This document shows positions 1 through 7,793 of a stretch of 35,122 nt of DNA, piece by piece; the stretch's first letter is position 1, and each line of letters starts with the position of its first letter. Below the pieces are notes generated by a model. It made no database searches and was not told where the DNA came from. It was given only the letters and a program-made list of their open reading frames with translations. A program made the position numbers and the translations under genes. The DNA is from Candidatus Eisenbergiella stercoravium (GTDB lineage Bacteria; Bacillota; Clostridia; Lachnospirales; Lachnospiraceae), in assembly GCA_019113175.1 (NCBI GenBank), contig DXHY01000089.1:1-35122 (forward strand). The letters are read 5' to 3'.

Positions 1-27
1 CACTCCAAAACAAGGGGCTTTTGCGCC

Positions 28-1329
28 CTAAAATACGAGGGATAAAAAGAAAGAGACAATCCGACAGAGAAATCGACCCCTAAAAAAGTACGAATTCTCT
101 GGAATTGTCTCTTTCCTGCATGTCAGGGGGGGAAATTCGGTATTAACCGACAGCCCCCTTATTTCATTATCATATTCCGCAACGGACCCGTCCGCATGCC
201 GCCAGACAGGATTTTTCCATTGGTGCGGCGTACAGTTTTCTTCCAGAACCAGATCCCTGTTGACTTCCACGCCCAGGCCGGGACGGGTGGAGAAGGAGGC
301 GTACCCATCCGTAAAGGTGAAATCCTTCGGATTGTACACATAATCCAGAACGCTCTTCCCGACGTTGTAGTGAATACCCATGCTCTGTTCCTGGATAAAT
401 GCGTTATAAGTGACTGCATCCACTGTGAAGCAGGAGGCAAGAGCGATGGGGCCGAGCGGACAGTGGGGCGCAAGAGCGACATCGTAAGCCACCACCATCG
501 CAGCAATTTTCCTGACCTCTGTAATTCCGCCCGCATGGGACAGATCCGGCTGGATAATGTCTACGCCGCCGACCTAAAGAAGATGTTTGAAATCGTATCT
601 GCTGAACAGCCTCTCTCCGGTGGCGATGGGAATGTTACAGCAACGGGCAATCTCCCGGAATTCTTCCGTGTGTTCACACAGAACGGGCTCCTCAATAAAC
701 ATGGGATCAAATTCTTCCAGCTTCTTTGCCAGGATTTTTGCCATGGGCTTATGTACCCTTCCGTGAAAATCGATGATGATGCCGAAATATTTTTCCGCGC
801 TTTCACGGATGGATGCCACCCGCTCTAGTACGGCATCGATCTTGCCATAAGAGTCGATGACCTGAAGTTCCTCGGTGGCGTTCATCTTAACCGTATGAAA
901 GCCTTCTTTCTGCCGCTTTCTGGCGGCAGAAGCCACATCGGCGGGGCGGTCGCCGCCGATCCAGGAATAAACCTTTATTTTCTGTCGACACCTTCCGCCC
1001 GGCAGATTGTAAACGGGTGTACGGTATACCTTTCCCTTAATATCCCAAAGCGCCTGGTCGATGCCGGCAATGGCGCTCATCAGAACCGGGCCGCCTCTGC
1101 AGAATGTGCCCAGGTACAGGGTGTTCCAGAAGTCCTCGATCTGCCCGGGGTTGCGTCTGGTCAGATAGTCCGCCATTTCATTCACACAGGCCAGGACAGT
1201 CCGGGTTTTTCCTTCAATGACGGCTTCTCCCCATCCGGAGATGCCTTCATCCGTTTCGATTTCAACCATGCCCCAGCGCGGCCTAGCCAGATAAGTATTT
1301 ACTTTTGTGATTTTTATGATATTCTCCAT
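28..1329 (-). pseudogene. dgoD: D-galactonate dehydratase, interrupted by an amber codon
   Basis: Enolase-superfamily (mandelate racemase type) dehydratase that converts D-galactonate to 2-keto-3-deoxygalactonate. It matches DgoD along its length: ILMSAIAGIDQALWDIKGKV-like capping/barrel start, SWIGGDRPADV, the D-F-H motif (IIDFHGR), FIEEPV, and GERLFSRYDF. At 574-576, codon 252, an in-frame TAG replaces what is normally a Glu codon (FKHLL[20 protein letters not shown]). The same frame then continues with [25 protein letters not shown] and [16 protein letters not shown], so this is a nonsense change, not a frameshift. The loss removes the second active-site His (APHCPLGP). Homology ends near 172, giving about 386 residues against a usual 382, but the frame runs on for 47 codons, through the gene's own terminator, to a TAG at 28-30. 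TGA, TAA and TGA follow at once in a neighbouring frame, so the natural stop was probably lost by an indel. The ATG at 1329 suits the family; the ATG at 1344 is also possible. Neither has a strong SD. It lies 17-32 bases behind iclR. Confidence 0.88.
42..115 (-). terminator. Rho-independent terminator of dgoD
   Basis: Perfect 12-base inverted repeat GAAAGAGACAAT (49-60) / ATTGTCTCTTTC (104-115). A second inner arm pair, CAGAGAA.TCG / CGA.TTCTCTG, matches at 10 of 11 bases. Read on the minus strand, the stem is followed by a T-rich tract (42-48). It lies about 57 bases past the point where DgoD homology ends, so it is the likely terminator of the iclR-dgoD transcript. The present reading frame runs through it, which is abnormal. 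Confidence 0.7.
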
Positions 1330-1361
1330 TGAGTCATCGGGCATACTGCCTGTACTGGAAC

Positions 1362-2147
1362 TCAGCTGAGGCGGTCAGGATCCAGATGAATGTCCAGAAA
1401 CAGATGCTCTATTCGCTGTTTTGCCGTTTTTAACAGGAGGCGGATCAGTTCCTCTTTCTCTTCTGTATAACGGAAAACAGGCACGGCGACGCTGACTGCG
1501 GCGACGATTCTTCCGTCCTTCCGCAAAGGAACGGCAATACAGCGGATGTACGGAGTGGATTCCTCCGACTCATAAGAAAATCCGCTCTCCTGTGCCTGTC
1601 TGAGCTGTTCGTCCAGCATCTGAAAATCGGTAATCGTATTGGGTGTCAGAGGCTTCATTCCCTGAGGATACAGCCGCTTCAGATCGGAAAGAGAACAGTC
1701 TGCCAGAAGTGCCTTTCCGATGCCGGTGCTGTAGGCCGGCAGGCTGTGCCCGATGGCGGCTACCATCCGGATGGGTTCCGGGGAATCCGCCTTTGCCAGA
1801 TAAAAGGCATTTCCGCCTTTCAGTGTGGCGAAATAGGAGGTTTCCGAGCATGCGGCGGTGATAGTCCGAAGCTCCTTTGTGATCTCATCCAGGGCATCAA
1901 TGTTCTCCAGATAGGCATTTCCCAGCCGGAGGGCAGATGGGCCTGTGGTATACCGGCCGCTGTCCGGATGCAGGGTCAGATATCCCCGTTCGCAGAGCGT
2001 ATGCAGGATGGGAAACATGCTGCTTTTGGGCACGTCAAGACGCTGGCAGAGTTCGGTTAACGTATAGCCGTCCCGTCCGCCCCCGGCAACCAGTTCAAGG
2101 GCGTCGAGAACCCGTGTGGTGGAACGGTGTTCCGTGGAATTTGACAT
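1362..2147 (-). CDS. IclR-family transcriptional regulator
   Basis: A 261-residue DNA-binding regulator. The N-terminal winged helix-turn-helix spans about residues 8-70 (TRVLDALELV, YTLTELCQRLDVPKSSMFPILHTL) and is followed by the IclR effector-binding domain (YSTGIGKALLAD, GFSYESEESTPYIRCIAVPL, AAVSVAVP). The start at 2147 is fixed by GGAGGA eight bases upstream; the longer in-frame extension has no such signal. Its place between a 2-keto-3-deoxy-sugar-acid kinase and dgoD, together with three matching operator-like sites at the iclR, kinase and aldolase promoters, points to a repressor of the galactonate/KDG genes that is autoregulated. The ligand is probably the sugar acid or its dehydration product (inference). 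Confidence 0.92.
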   Translation of the reverse strand: MSNSTEHRSTTRVLDALELVAGGGRDGYTLTELCQRLDVPKSSMFPILHTLCERGYLTLHPDSGRYTTGPSALRLGNAYLENIDALDEITKELRTITAACSETSYFATLKGGNAFYLAKADSPEPIRMVAAIGHSLPAYSTGIGKALLADCSLSDLKRLYPQGMKPLTPNTITDFQMLDEQLRQAQESGFSYESEESTPYIRCIAVPLRKDGRIVAAVSVAVPVFRYTEEKEELIRLLLKTAKQRIEHLFLDIHLDPDRLS

Positions 2148-2170
2148 GGCAGAGTCCTCCGCAAAAACTG

Positions 2171-2185
2171 TTCGTATATAAAAAC
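2171..2185. promoter_or_regulatory. Putative IclR operator O1 (iclR promoter)
   Basis: TTCGTATATAAAAAC, one of three copies of the near-palindrome TTCGYAYATAARAAY in this window; the underlying symmetry is TTCnTATATAnGAA. It begins eight bases past the -10 box of the iclR promoter on the minus strand, over the expected transcription start, a place where bound repressor would block initiation. Confidence 0.6.
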
Positions 2186-2193
2186 CTGGATCC

Positions 2194-2222
2194 AGCATAG
2201 CATTGTGCGGAGTGTCTGTCAA
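2194..2222 (-). promoter_or_regulatory. Sigma-A promoter of iclR-dgoD
   Basis: On the minus strand TTGACA (2217-2222), a 17-base spacer, and TATGCT (2194-2199). The predicted start near 2187 lies directly at operator O1. The leader then carries the GGAGGA ribosome site of iclR. Confidence 0.7.
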
Positions 2223-2343
2223 TTCCAGTGCTGTGCCCTTTCGGCGCCGATGCGGCGCTCGCCTGAAGCTCTGTCCGGCCCTGTGGCTTTCTTTTCCAAA
2301 ACCGTTCCGCTCCACGTGGCTTTCCCTGCTGCCTTGTCATTCG

Positions 2344-3372
2344 CTACCGCTGGACCCGTCCGGAGCCGTCTCCACCGGCAAGCTTTTCCACCTCGGAAAC
2401 AGAAACCATGTTGTAGTCTCCCTCAATGGACTGCTTCAGAGCGGAAGCGGCTGCGGCGAATTCAATGGCGTCCTGTTCTTTTTTCCCTGACAAAAGGGCA
2501 TAGATCAGGGCACTGCCAAAGCTGTCCCCACCTCCAACACGGTCCACCAGATGCAGATGATATCTCCTGGAGAAGAAGGCTTCTCCAGATGCCGCGGTAT
2601 AAAGCATGCCGCTCCAGCCGTTGTCGGAGGCGGAAATGCTTTCTCTCAGTGTGACTGCCACCTGTTCAAACCTGAAGCGGTCTGCGAGCTGTCCGGCTAC
2701 AGAACGGTATCCTTCACGGTCAAGCTTTCCTGCACAGATATCAGTATTTTCTGCTTCAATGTCGAATACGTCCCTGGCATCCTCTTCATTTGCGATACAT
2801 ATATCCACGTACTGGCAAAGCTCCGTCATGGCCTCCTGCGCTTCCTTTCTCGTCCACAGCTTGCTGCGGTAGTTCAGGTCGCAGCTGATTTTAAGGCCGT
2901 GCCTTTTAGCCGCCTGACAGGCCTGGACGCAGAGAGCCTTTACATTTTCTCCCAATGCGGGAGTGATTCCGGTGAAATGGAACCAGTCAGCTCCGTCAAA
3001 GATTTCATCCCAGTTGAAATCATCCTCAGACGCTTCTGAAATGGATGAATGCGTCCGGTCATAAATGCAGATGCTGCCGCGTACGGATGCTCCTTTTTCC
3101 ATATAGAAGATCCCGATCCGGTGGCCGCCCCTTTTTATATACCGGGTATCCACACCATAACGGCGCAGGCTGTTTACCGCCATCTGCCCGATGGCATGTC
3201 CGGGAAGCTTCGTTACAAAACGGGAATCCAGCCCGTAGTTTGCCAGAGAAACTGAGACGTTTGCCTCTGCTCCTCCGAAGGTGGCCTCAAAAGAATCCGC
3301 CTGTATGAAACGCAGATAGTTGTACGGCTGCAGACGCAGCATCAGTTCTCCAAAAGTGATTACTCTCGCCAT
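2344..3372 (-). CDS. PfkB-family sugar-acid kinase (2-keto-3-deoxygluconate/galactonate kinase)
   Basis: A 342-residue ribokinase-fold enzyme, probably phosphorylating 2-keto-3-deoxygluconate or -galactonate to KDPG/KDPGal with ATP. Visible features are the N-terminal strand VITFGELMLRL, the substrate-binding FGGAEANVSVSLANYG, SCDLNYRSKLW, and the C-terminal PfkB signature DRVGGGDSFGSALIYALLSG, with catalytic base D283. The start at 3372 (MARVITFGE) was chosen because AAAGGA lies just upstream and the domain begins there; longer frames reach 3390 and 3429. It ends with TAG, showing TAG is an ordinary stop in this genome. It forms the core of a Doudoroff-type route with dgoD and the divergent aldolase. 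The exact epimer used cannot be read from the sequence. Confidence 0.9.
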   Translation of the reverse strand: MARVITFGELMLRLQPYNYLRFIQADSFEATFGGAEANVSVSLANYGLDSRFVTKLPGHAIGQMAVNSLRRYGVDTRYIKRGGHRIGIFYMEKGASVRGSICIYDRTHSSISEASEDDFNWDEIFDGADWFHFTGITPALGENVKALCVQACQAAKRHGLKISCDLNYRSKLWTRKEAQEAMTELCQYVDICIANEEDARDVFDIEAENTDICAGKLDREGYRSVAGQLADRFRFEQVAVTLRESISASDNGWSGMLYTAASGEAFFSRRYHLHLVDRVGGGDSFGSALIYALLSGKKEQDAIEFAAAASALKQSIEGDYNMVSVSEVEKLAGGDGSGRVQR

Positions 3373-3442
3373 CTTTTTCCTTTCTGCCATGAGACCGGCA
3401 ATAAATTCTGATCTGACAACATGTTCCAAATAAAGAATTAAA

Positions 3443-3457
3443 TTCGCATATAAGAAT
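3443..3457. promoter_or_regulatory. Putative IclR operator O2 (kinase promoter)
   Basis: TTCGCATATAAGAAT, the second copy of the shared motif. It starts six bases past the kinase -10 box, almost the same geometry as at the iclR promoter. Confidence 0.6.
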
Positions 3458-3463
3458 AATTAG

Positions 3464-3492
3464 AGAATAGCATGAAGAATTTGAACTGTCAA
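3464..3492 (-). promoter_or_regulatory. Sigma-A promoter of the kinase gene
   Basis: On the minus strand TTGACA (3487-3492), a 17-base spacer, and TATTCT (3464-3469). The predicted start falls at the edge of operator O2, about 85 bases before the kinase ATG. Confidence 0.7.
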
Positions 3493-3528
3493 TACGCATT
3501 TTGAAGTTTGATAAATGATTGAAAAATG

Positions 3529-3557
3529 TTGCTGTTGCACAGATTGTATGTTAAGAT
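3529..3557 (+). promoter_or_regulatory. Possible promoter of the aldolase gene
   Basis: TTGCTG (3529-3534), a 17-base spacer, and TAAGAT (3552-3557). This is the best fit seen, but weaker than the divergent promoter. Operator O3 lies about 24 bases past this -10, so repression would act as a roadblock if the assignment is right. Confidence 0.4.
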
Positions 3558-3581
3558 CAAATTGTAAAATAAAGAACATAA

Positions 3582-3596
3582 TTCGTACATAAGAAC
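3582..3596. promoter_or_regulatory. Putative IclR operator O3 (aldolase leader)
   Basis: TTCGTACATAAGAAC, the most symmetrical of the three copies (TTC...GAA ends). It lies 24 bases before the aldolase start codon and directly before its AAAGGGATG ribosome site. Confidence 0.6.
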
Positions 3597-3620
3597 AAAT
3601 AAAAAGAAAGGGATGATACA

Positions 3621-4292
3621 ATGGAAGAGAGAAGCTGTAAATTTGTGAAGTGGGTCAGAGAATACCGGATCGTGGCAATCGTTCGCGGACTGGAGAGTGC
3701 TTTGTGCGACAGGCTGGCAGGGGCGCTGTTCGATGGGGGGATCCGCATGATGGAGGTCACCTTTGACCAGACGGGGAAGCTCAGTCAGGAAGAAACGGCG
3801 GATGCGATCAGAGGATTAGGCGGCGCATGGCAGGGAAAAATGCTGATCGGGGCCGGAACGGTGCTTACCCTTCAGCAGCTTGAGCTGGCAAAAAGGGCGG
3901 GAGCGTCCTATATCGTTACGCCGAACACCAACCCCGCGCTCATCCGAAAGGCGAAGGAGCAGGGAATGGGCGTGCTGGCAGGGGCGATGACGCCCTCCGA
4001 GATCTGTGAGGCCTATGAAGCGGGAGCGGATTTTGTGAAGATATTCCCGGCTTCGGTCCTGGGACCGGCATATATCAAGGCGGTTCAGGCACCGCTGGGA
4101 CATATTCCCATGCTGGCGGTCGGGGGGATCAATGAAAAGAATATCGCGGATTACCTGAAGGCCGGAGCTGCAGGTGCGGGCGTTGGAGGCGGCCTTGTCA
4201 GCCGGAAGAATGTGGAGAACGGGAATCTGGAGGCAGTCAGGGAACTGGCCCGGGAATATGTGAAAAATATACGGGATAGCGTCAGAAACTAA
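3621..4292 (+). CDS. 2-keto-3-deoxy-6-phosphogluconate/galactonate aldolase
   Basis: A 223-residue class I aldolase of the KDPG/KHG family, cleaving KDPG or KDPGal to pyruvate and glyceraldehyde 3-phosphate. The family signatures are all present: IVAIVRG, MEVTF with catalytic E45, IGAGTVL, VTPNTNP, and FVKIFPA with Schiff-base K140, then AVGGI. The length is typical. The start is set by AAAGGGATG upstream of the ATG. It is divergent from the kinase and carries operator-like O3 in its leader, so kinase, dehydratase and aldolase appear to form one regulon. It converges on the regulator gene ending at 4316, with only 23 bases between and no clear terminator. Confidence 0.93.
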   Translation: MEERSCKFVKWVREYRIVAIVRGLESALCDRLAGALFDGGIRMMEVTFDQTGKLSQEETADAIRGLGGAWQGKMLIGAGTVLTLQQLELAKRAGASYIVTPNTNPALIRKAKEQGMGVLAGAMTPSEICEAYEAGADFVKIFPASVLGPAYIKAVQAPLGHIPMLAVGGINEKNIADYLKAGAAGAGVGGGLVSRKNVENGNLEAVRELAREYVKNIRDSVRN

Positions 4293-4315
4293 ACACGACA
4301 AAGGAGGGATGCCGG

Positions 4316-5449
4316 TCAGAGGGCTGTTCCGTCCGGAAACAGGGGGATGCAGTTTTGAAACAGTTCTGCCAGCTCTGCCCTGCCGGAACAGCCTGTCGCG
4401 GTAAACAGCTTATTCAGCCTGTATTTAAAGGCAGTATCGGAAAGGAAGAGCTTTTCAGCAAGAGCTCCATAGGGAAGGTCGCGGATCAGCCCGGAGATGA
4501 TCTTTAGGTCAATGTCATCCATGCTGGCGATCGTGTTTTCCAAAGCATATATTTTCTTTAAATGACGTTCAAAGGTCGGTTCAAACGCCGATGAGACGTC
4601 TTCGTCAAAAATCGCTTTCGGAGGAAGCGGTTTTTTTATGGGTTTCGTGCTCTGCCTCAGAAGGATTTCTGATTTTAAAGTGGCGGTACAGGAAAGCAGA
4701 TCAGGATTTTTGATCAGAGAACGGTAGAGCTGGATCACCTGTGCTCCGACGGAGGCAAGATTCAGCGCAACGGTGGAAAGCGGAGGATCCGTATATTGGC
4801 TGAGCCTGGTATTTCCAAAGCCGGTGACCATCAGCTCATCCGGAATGCGGACGCCCCTTTCTGCGGCTTCGTGGCAGAGGCGGACGGCATAATAATCATT
4901 GGCACAGGCCACGGCGTCATATTCCCGGTAATGCTGCCAGAAATGTTCCATACATGCCGGAAGCCCGGCATCGGAATAATAGACGTCCTGTTTCGGATCT
5001 GCGGCCTGATAAGCCCTGACGATGGAGGCCCAGCCCTCAAAACGGAGCATGTCTGTCTGGATGGAAGAATTCACCCCCAGCAGGGCGATCCTTCCGGCCC
5101 CGCAGGAAATGAGGGTTTTCACCATTTCGCTCATGGCCTGGCGGCGGTTAATGGTAATGTAGCTGACCTGCAGGCTGCTCTGGAAAATCTCAAATCCGGC
5201 GACAATGGGACGCAGCTCCAGACGGGAGCACAGCTTCAGATACTCCGTGACGAAAGGAAGAGAAGAACCGAGCAGGACTAGGATCGTTCCGGGGGCAAGA
5301 CTTTCCAGCTCCTTCTCCGTGCAGAGAACGACCTTCAAAAGCCTTTTTGAAGCTTCCTTATACAAACCGTCCATGACCTGCGTATACCATGTAGTGTTGG
5401 AATATTGCTTTTCGGCGATCAGATATAATTTTTGCTTTTCGGTGTTCAT
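4316..5449 (-). CDS. Regulator with LacI-type sugar-binding domain and C-terminal LuxR-like HTH
   Basis: A 377-residue protein of unusual layout. Residues from about 8 to 270 resemble the periplasmic-binding-protein fold of LacI/GalR repressors: IVAGFEIFQSS, ISCGAGRIALLG, CANDYYAVRLCHEAAERG, VTGFGNTRLSQYTDPPLSTV. The usual N-terminal LacI helix-turn-helix is missing. Instead, the last 70 residues hold a LuxR/GerE-like helix-turn-helix (LPYGALAEKLFLSDTAFKYR, then LNKLFTATGCSGRAELAELF). The ATG at 5449 has GAGGGAAAG just upstream and is preferred over a TTG at 5461. It is divergent from the cupin-to-DUF2877 operon and shares a 177-base promoter region with it, so it probably controls that operon in response to a sugar or sugar acid (inference). 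Confidence 0.85.
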   Translation of the reverse strand: MNTEKQKLYLIAEKQYSNTTWYTQVMDGLYKEASKRLLKVVLCTEKELESLAPGTILVLLGSSLPFVTEYLKLCSRLELRPIVAGFEIFQSSLQVSYITINRRQAMSEMVKTLISCGAGRIALLGVNSSIQTDMLRFEGWASIVRAYQAADPKQDVYYSDAGLPACMEHFWQHYREYDAVACANDYYAVRLCHEAAERGVRIPDELMVTGFGNTRLSQYTDPPLSTVALNLASVGAQVIQLYRSLIKNPDLLSCTATLKSEILLRQSTKPIKKPLPPKAIFDEDVSSAFEPTFERHLKKIYALENTIASMDDIDLKIISGLIRDLPYGALAEKLFLSDTAFKYRLNKLFTATGCSGRAELAELFQNCIPLFPDGTAL

Positions 5450-5492
5450 TCTTTCCCTCAAAACCAGAAAAAGTATACAAGCATAATTAATT

Positions 5493-5521
5493 ATTATATA
5501 AAATCGTAGTCAAAATCACAA
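5493..5521 (-). promoter_or_regulatory. Sigma-A promoter of the PBP-LuxR regulator
   Basis: On the minus strand TTGTGA (5516-5521), a 17-base spacer, and a perfect TATAAT (5493-5498). The leader is A+T-rich and contains the palindrome ATAATTAATTAT. Confidence 0.65.
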
Positions 5522-5560
5522 GACCTAAAATCATTTTTTTAATCCCGTGTTTTTTGAAAA

Positions 5561-5601
5561 TTGTTCCTTCTGCCTTTTGCTCATATACTGAAAGGGAACA
5601 A
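5561..5601 (+). promoter_or_regulatory. Promoter and possible operator of the cupin-to-DUF2877 operon
   Basis: TTGTTC (5561-5566), a 17-base spacer, and TATACT (5584-5589), with a predicted start near 5596. The -35 overlaps one arm of the inverted repeat TTGTTCC (5561-5567) / GGAACAA (5595-5601), whose second arm covers the expected start. Such a placement suits an operator for the divergent regulator, though no binding evidence exists. Confidence 0.55.
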
Positions 5602-5626
5602 AGGCCTGGCCTGAAAAAAGGAGGGA

Positions 5627-6034
5627 ATGGATTTGGAGGGAATACAGGTGGCAGACATCAGGGAGGAGGGATTTCATCCGGCGGTCTGCTTTGAAAAATG
5701 GAAGGTCGCTGTCTTCAACAGCGCAAGCGTCTGGGAGGAAGAAAATCTTTCCTATCTGCAGAAGCATAATCTCAGTGATGAAGTCTTTGTTCTGCTGGAA
5801 GGGGAATGTACGCTGATTTTATCCGGGGAGGAGGTCCCGAGGAAGCTTTATGCGGTAAGGCTGGAAAAAGGTAAGGTTTATAACGTGCCGAAGGGAATGT
5901 GGCATTCCCATGTGCTTGGGAAGAAGACCAAGGTGATCGTTGTGGAAAACAGTGATACCGTTCCTGAAAATTCGCCTAAGGTTCCGCTGCCCTGTCCGGT
6001 CCGCCTGGCTGAGATGGAGTACAGGGAGAAATAG
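5627..6034 (+). CDS. Small cupin-domain protein
   Basis: A 135-residue single-domain cupin. The beta-barrel motifs are SDEVFVLLEGECTLIL (motif 1) and YNVPKGMWHSHVL (motif 2, with the P-x-G-x-x-H pattern). No enzyme family can be assigned. Small cupins in sugar operons are often isomerases, epimerases or binding proteins, but this one is not recognisably KduI or a mannose-6-phosphate isomerase. AAAGGAGGGA immediately precedes the ATG at 5627; the short spacing leaves the TTG at 5633 as an alternative start. It is the first gene after the promoter at 5561-5589, and the next gene begins 35 bases later. Confidence 0.8.
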   Translation: MDLEGIQVADIREEGFHPAVCFEKWKVAVFNSASVWEEENLSYLQKHNLSDEVFVLLEGECTLILSGEEVPRKLYAVRLEKGKVYNVPKGMWHSHVLGKKTKVIVVENSDTVPENSPKVPLPCPVRLAEMEYREK

Positions 6035-6069
6035 GAAAAGACAAGAGAAAGCGGAAAGGGAGTGAAGAA

Positions 6070-6984
6070 GTGAACCGATTATTTCGGAAAATGACGGACG
6101 ATATCTATCTGCTGGAAACACCGGCGGGCGGCGTGTGGTCGGGGATTGTCTTTGTGGACGGGAAGGAGAAGGTCCTGATCGACAGCGGAGAAAACGCGGC
6201 CCATATTGACGAGTTGCTGATCCCGGCTCTGAGGGAGCTGGGATACGGTCTGAAGGAAGTGGACTGGCTGTGCAATACGCACTGCCACGGAGATCATGTG
6301 GGAGGGCACAGGCGTATCGTGGAGCTTGCCGGAACAAAGGTGGCGGCATATCGGAAATCCGTGCCTAAGCTCAGGGATCCGTTAAAATATTCCAGGCTGA
6401 TCAGGGCGGCCTATCCGGCTGATTCGCCTCCTGCGCCGGCTGTCCTGGACGGGGTGAAGGAGAATACGATCCTGGAGGATGGAAGCGTGGTCGCCGGAAG
6501 GCTGCAGGTAGTGGCGGCACCTGGACATGACGATGACTGCATCTGTTTTCTGGATCTTGCGTCCAAGACCCTGATCAGCGGAGATTCCCTGCAGGGAAAC
6601 GGGACGCGCACGCAGGGAACGGCGCTGTATATGGACTTGGGAGCCTACCGGAGCACGCTGAACAGACTGATGGGGATGGAGATCAAAAACATCATCAGCG
6701 CGCATCCATATCTGTTTTCCGGGGAGTCGGCAAAAGGGGAAAAGGAATGCGGCATCTACCTGGAAAAATGCATGGAAATCACCAGGCTGTATGAGGAATA
6801 TATCCGGCTGAGCCTGCAGGCAGGGGAACGGGATACGGTAGAAATCGCAAAAGGCTTGATCGATCATATGGGAAATGAAAGACCAGCCTGGCTGTTTCAA
6901 CCGCTGTATACGGTGGATGCTCACAGAAGGGAGCTGCAGAAGGGACTTGCAGGAGGAAACACAAAAGGAGGGAATGTAAAGTGA
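6070..6984 (+). CDS. MBL-fold metallohydrolase
   Basis: A 304-residue metallo-beta-lactamase-fold hydrolase with the metal ligands H71, H73, D75 and H76 in NTHCHGDHVGG, a further His in APGHDDD, an Asp in LISGDSLQ and a His in ISAHPYLF. It starts at GTG 6070 behind AAAGGGAG. The fold includes lactonases, thioesterases and acyl hydrolases. In an operon with a sugar-type SDR and a dehydratase, opening of a sugar lactone is one reasonable role, while hydrolysis of an ester or thioester intermediate is another. Its stop overlaps the next gene's start (GTGA), so the two are translationally coupled. No signal peptide is seen, so it is cytoplasmic. Confidence 0.87.
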   Translation: MNRLFRKMTDDIYLLETPAGGVWSGIVFVDGKEKVLIDSGENAAHIDELLIPALRELGYGLKEVDWLCNTHCHGDHVGGHRRIVELAGTKVAAYRKSVPKLRDPLKYSRLIRAAYPADSPPAPAVLDGVKENTILEDGSVVAGRLQVVAAPGHDDDCICFLDLASKTLISGDSLQGNGTRTQGTALYMDLGAYRSTLNRLMGMEIKNIISAHPYLFSGESAKGEKECGIYLEKCMEITRLYEEYIRLSLQAGERDTVEIAKGLIDHMGNERPAWLFQPLYTVDAHRRELQKGLAGGNTKGGNVK

Positions 6985-7778
6985 ACAGAAATATTCTGGT
7001 TACCGGAGCTTCACGGGGGATCGGAGCGGCCATCGCGCTGGCCTTTGCCGCCGAGGGCGACAATGTCGGGATCAATTACCGCTTTGATGAAAGCGGAGCA
7101 AAAGAAACCTGTCGGAAAGCAGCTGATCTTGGAGTAAAGGCCCGGGTTTATCAGGCGGATGTGGGGAATTCTTCCGATGTGGGAAAAATGTTTGAAGCCT
7201 ATCTGGAGGATTTTGGTTCTATCGACGTCCTGGTAAATAATGCGGGGGGAGGACTGAAGATCCCGGAGGGGCGGTTTGAAGATATGCCACTGTCCTATTG
7301 GGATGAAATGGTGGCTCTGAATCTGAACGCCGCCGCCTACTGTTCCAGCCATGCGGTCAGGGATATGGTGAAGAACAAAAAAGGGGGAGCCATCATCAAT
7401 ATCAGTTCTGTCCACAGCGTGATCACATATGTGAAGAGGAAAACGTTCCCCTACTGCGCGGCGAAGGCCGGGCTGAACATGCTCACAAAGACGATGGGCG
7501 TAGATGTGATCCGGCACAATATCCGGGTCAATGCCGTCGCGCCGGGCTTTATTTCCACTACGGCAACAACACGGTACAACGAAGAAGAGCTGGATGCTTT
7601 CCTGAGAAAGATCCCGGCGGGACGGCTGGGAAAGACGGGGGATATCACACCGCTGGTCCTGTTCCTTGCGGATCCGGAAAAATCGGGATTCATCGTGGGC
7701 CAGACTTTTGTGGTGGACGGCGGACAGTCCATAGACGGAACGATCGATTATATGCTGCAGGAAGAAAGCAACGGATAA
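6981..7778 (+). CDS. SDR-family oxidoreductase
   Basis: A 265-residue classical short-chain dehydrogenase. It has the Rossmann TGASRGIG (residues 8-15), NNAGGG (86-91), S143, the catalytic Y158-x3-K162 (YCAAKAG) and the C-terminal VDGGQ. It most likely oxidises or reduces a hydroxyl of a sugar or sugar acid with NAD(P). The GTG start at 6981 overlaps the previous stop by four bases and has AAAGGAGGG upstream. The next gene follows after 15 bases. The substrate cannot be read from the sequence. Confidence 0.92.
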   Translation: MNRNILVTGASRGIGAAIALAFAAEGDNVGINYRFDESGAKETCRKAADLGVKARVYQADVGNSSDVGKMFEAYLEDFGSIDVLVNNAGGGLKIPEGRFEDMPLSYWDEMVALNLNAAAYCSSHAVRDMVKNKKGGAIINISSVHSVITYVKRKTFPYCAAKAGLNMLTKTMGVDVIRHNIRVNAVAPGFISTTATTRYNEEELDAFLRKIPAGRLGKTGDITPLVLFLADPEKSGFIVGQTFVVDGGQSIDGTIDYMLQEESNG

Positions 7779-7793
7779 AAGCGGGAGGTAAAA

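Noticed and set aside
574-576. TAG in dgoD (and at 28798) as sign of a recoded amber codon
   Set aside because: TAG is the normal stop of the kinase, cupin and MalF-type permease genes in this window, and the other lesions in these two genes point to decay.
5627-7778. Cupin plus SDR as a KduI/KduD pectin pathway pair
   Set aside because: The cupin is half the size of KduI and lacks its features, and no pectin-specific gene is nearby.
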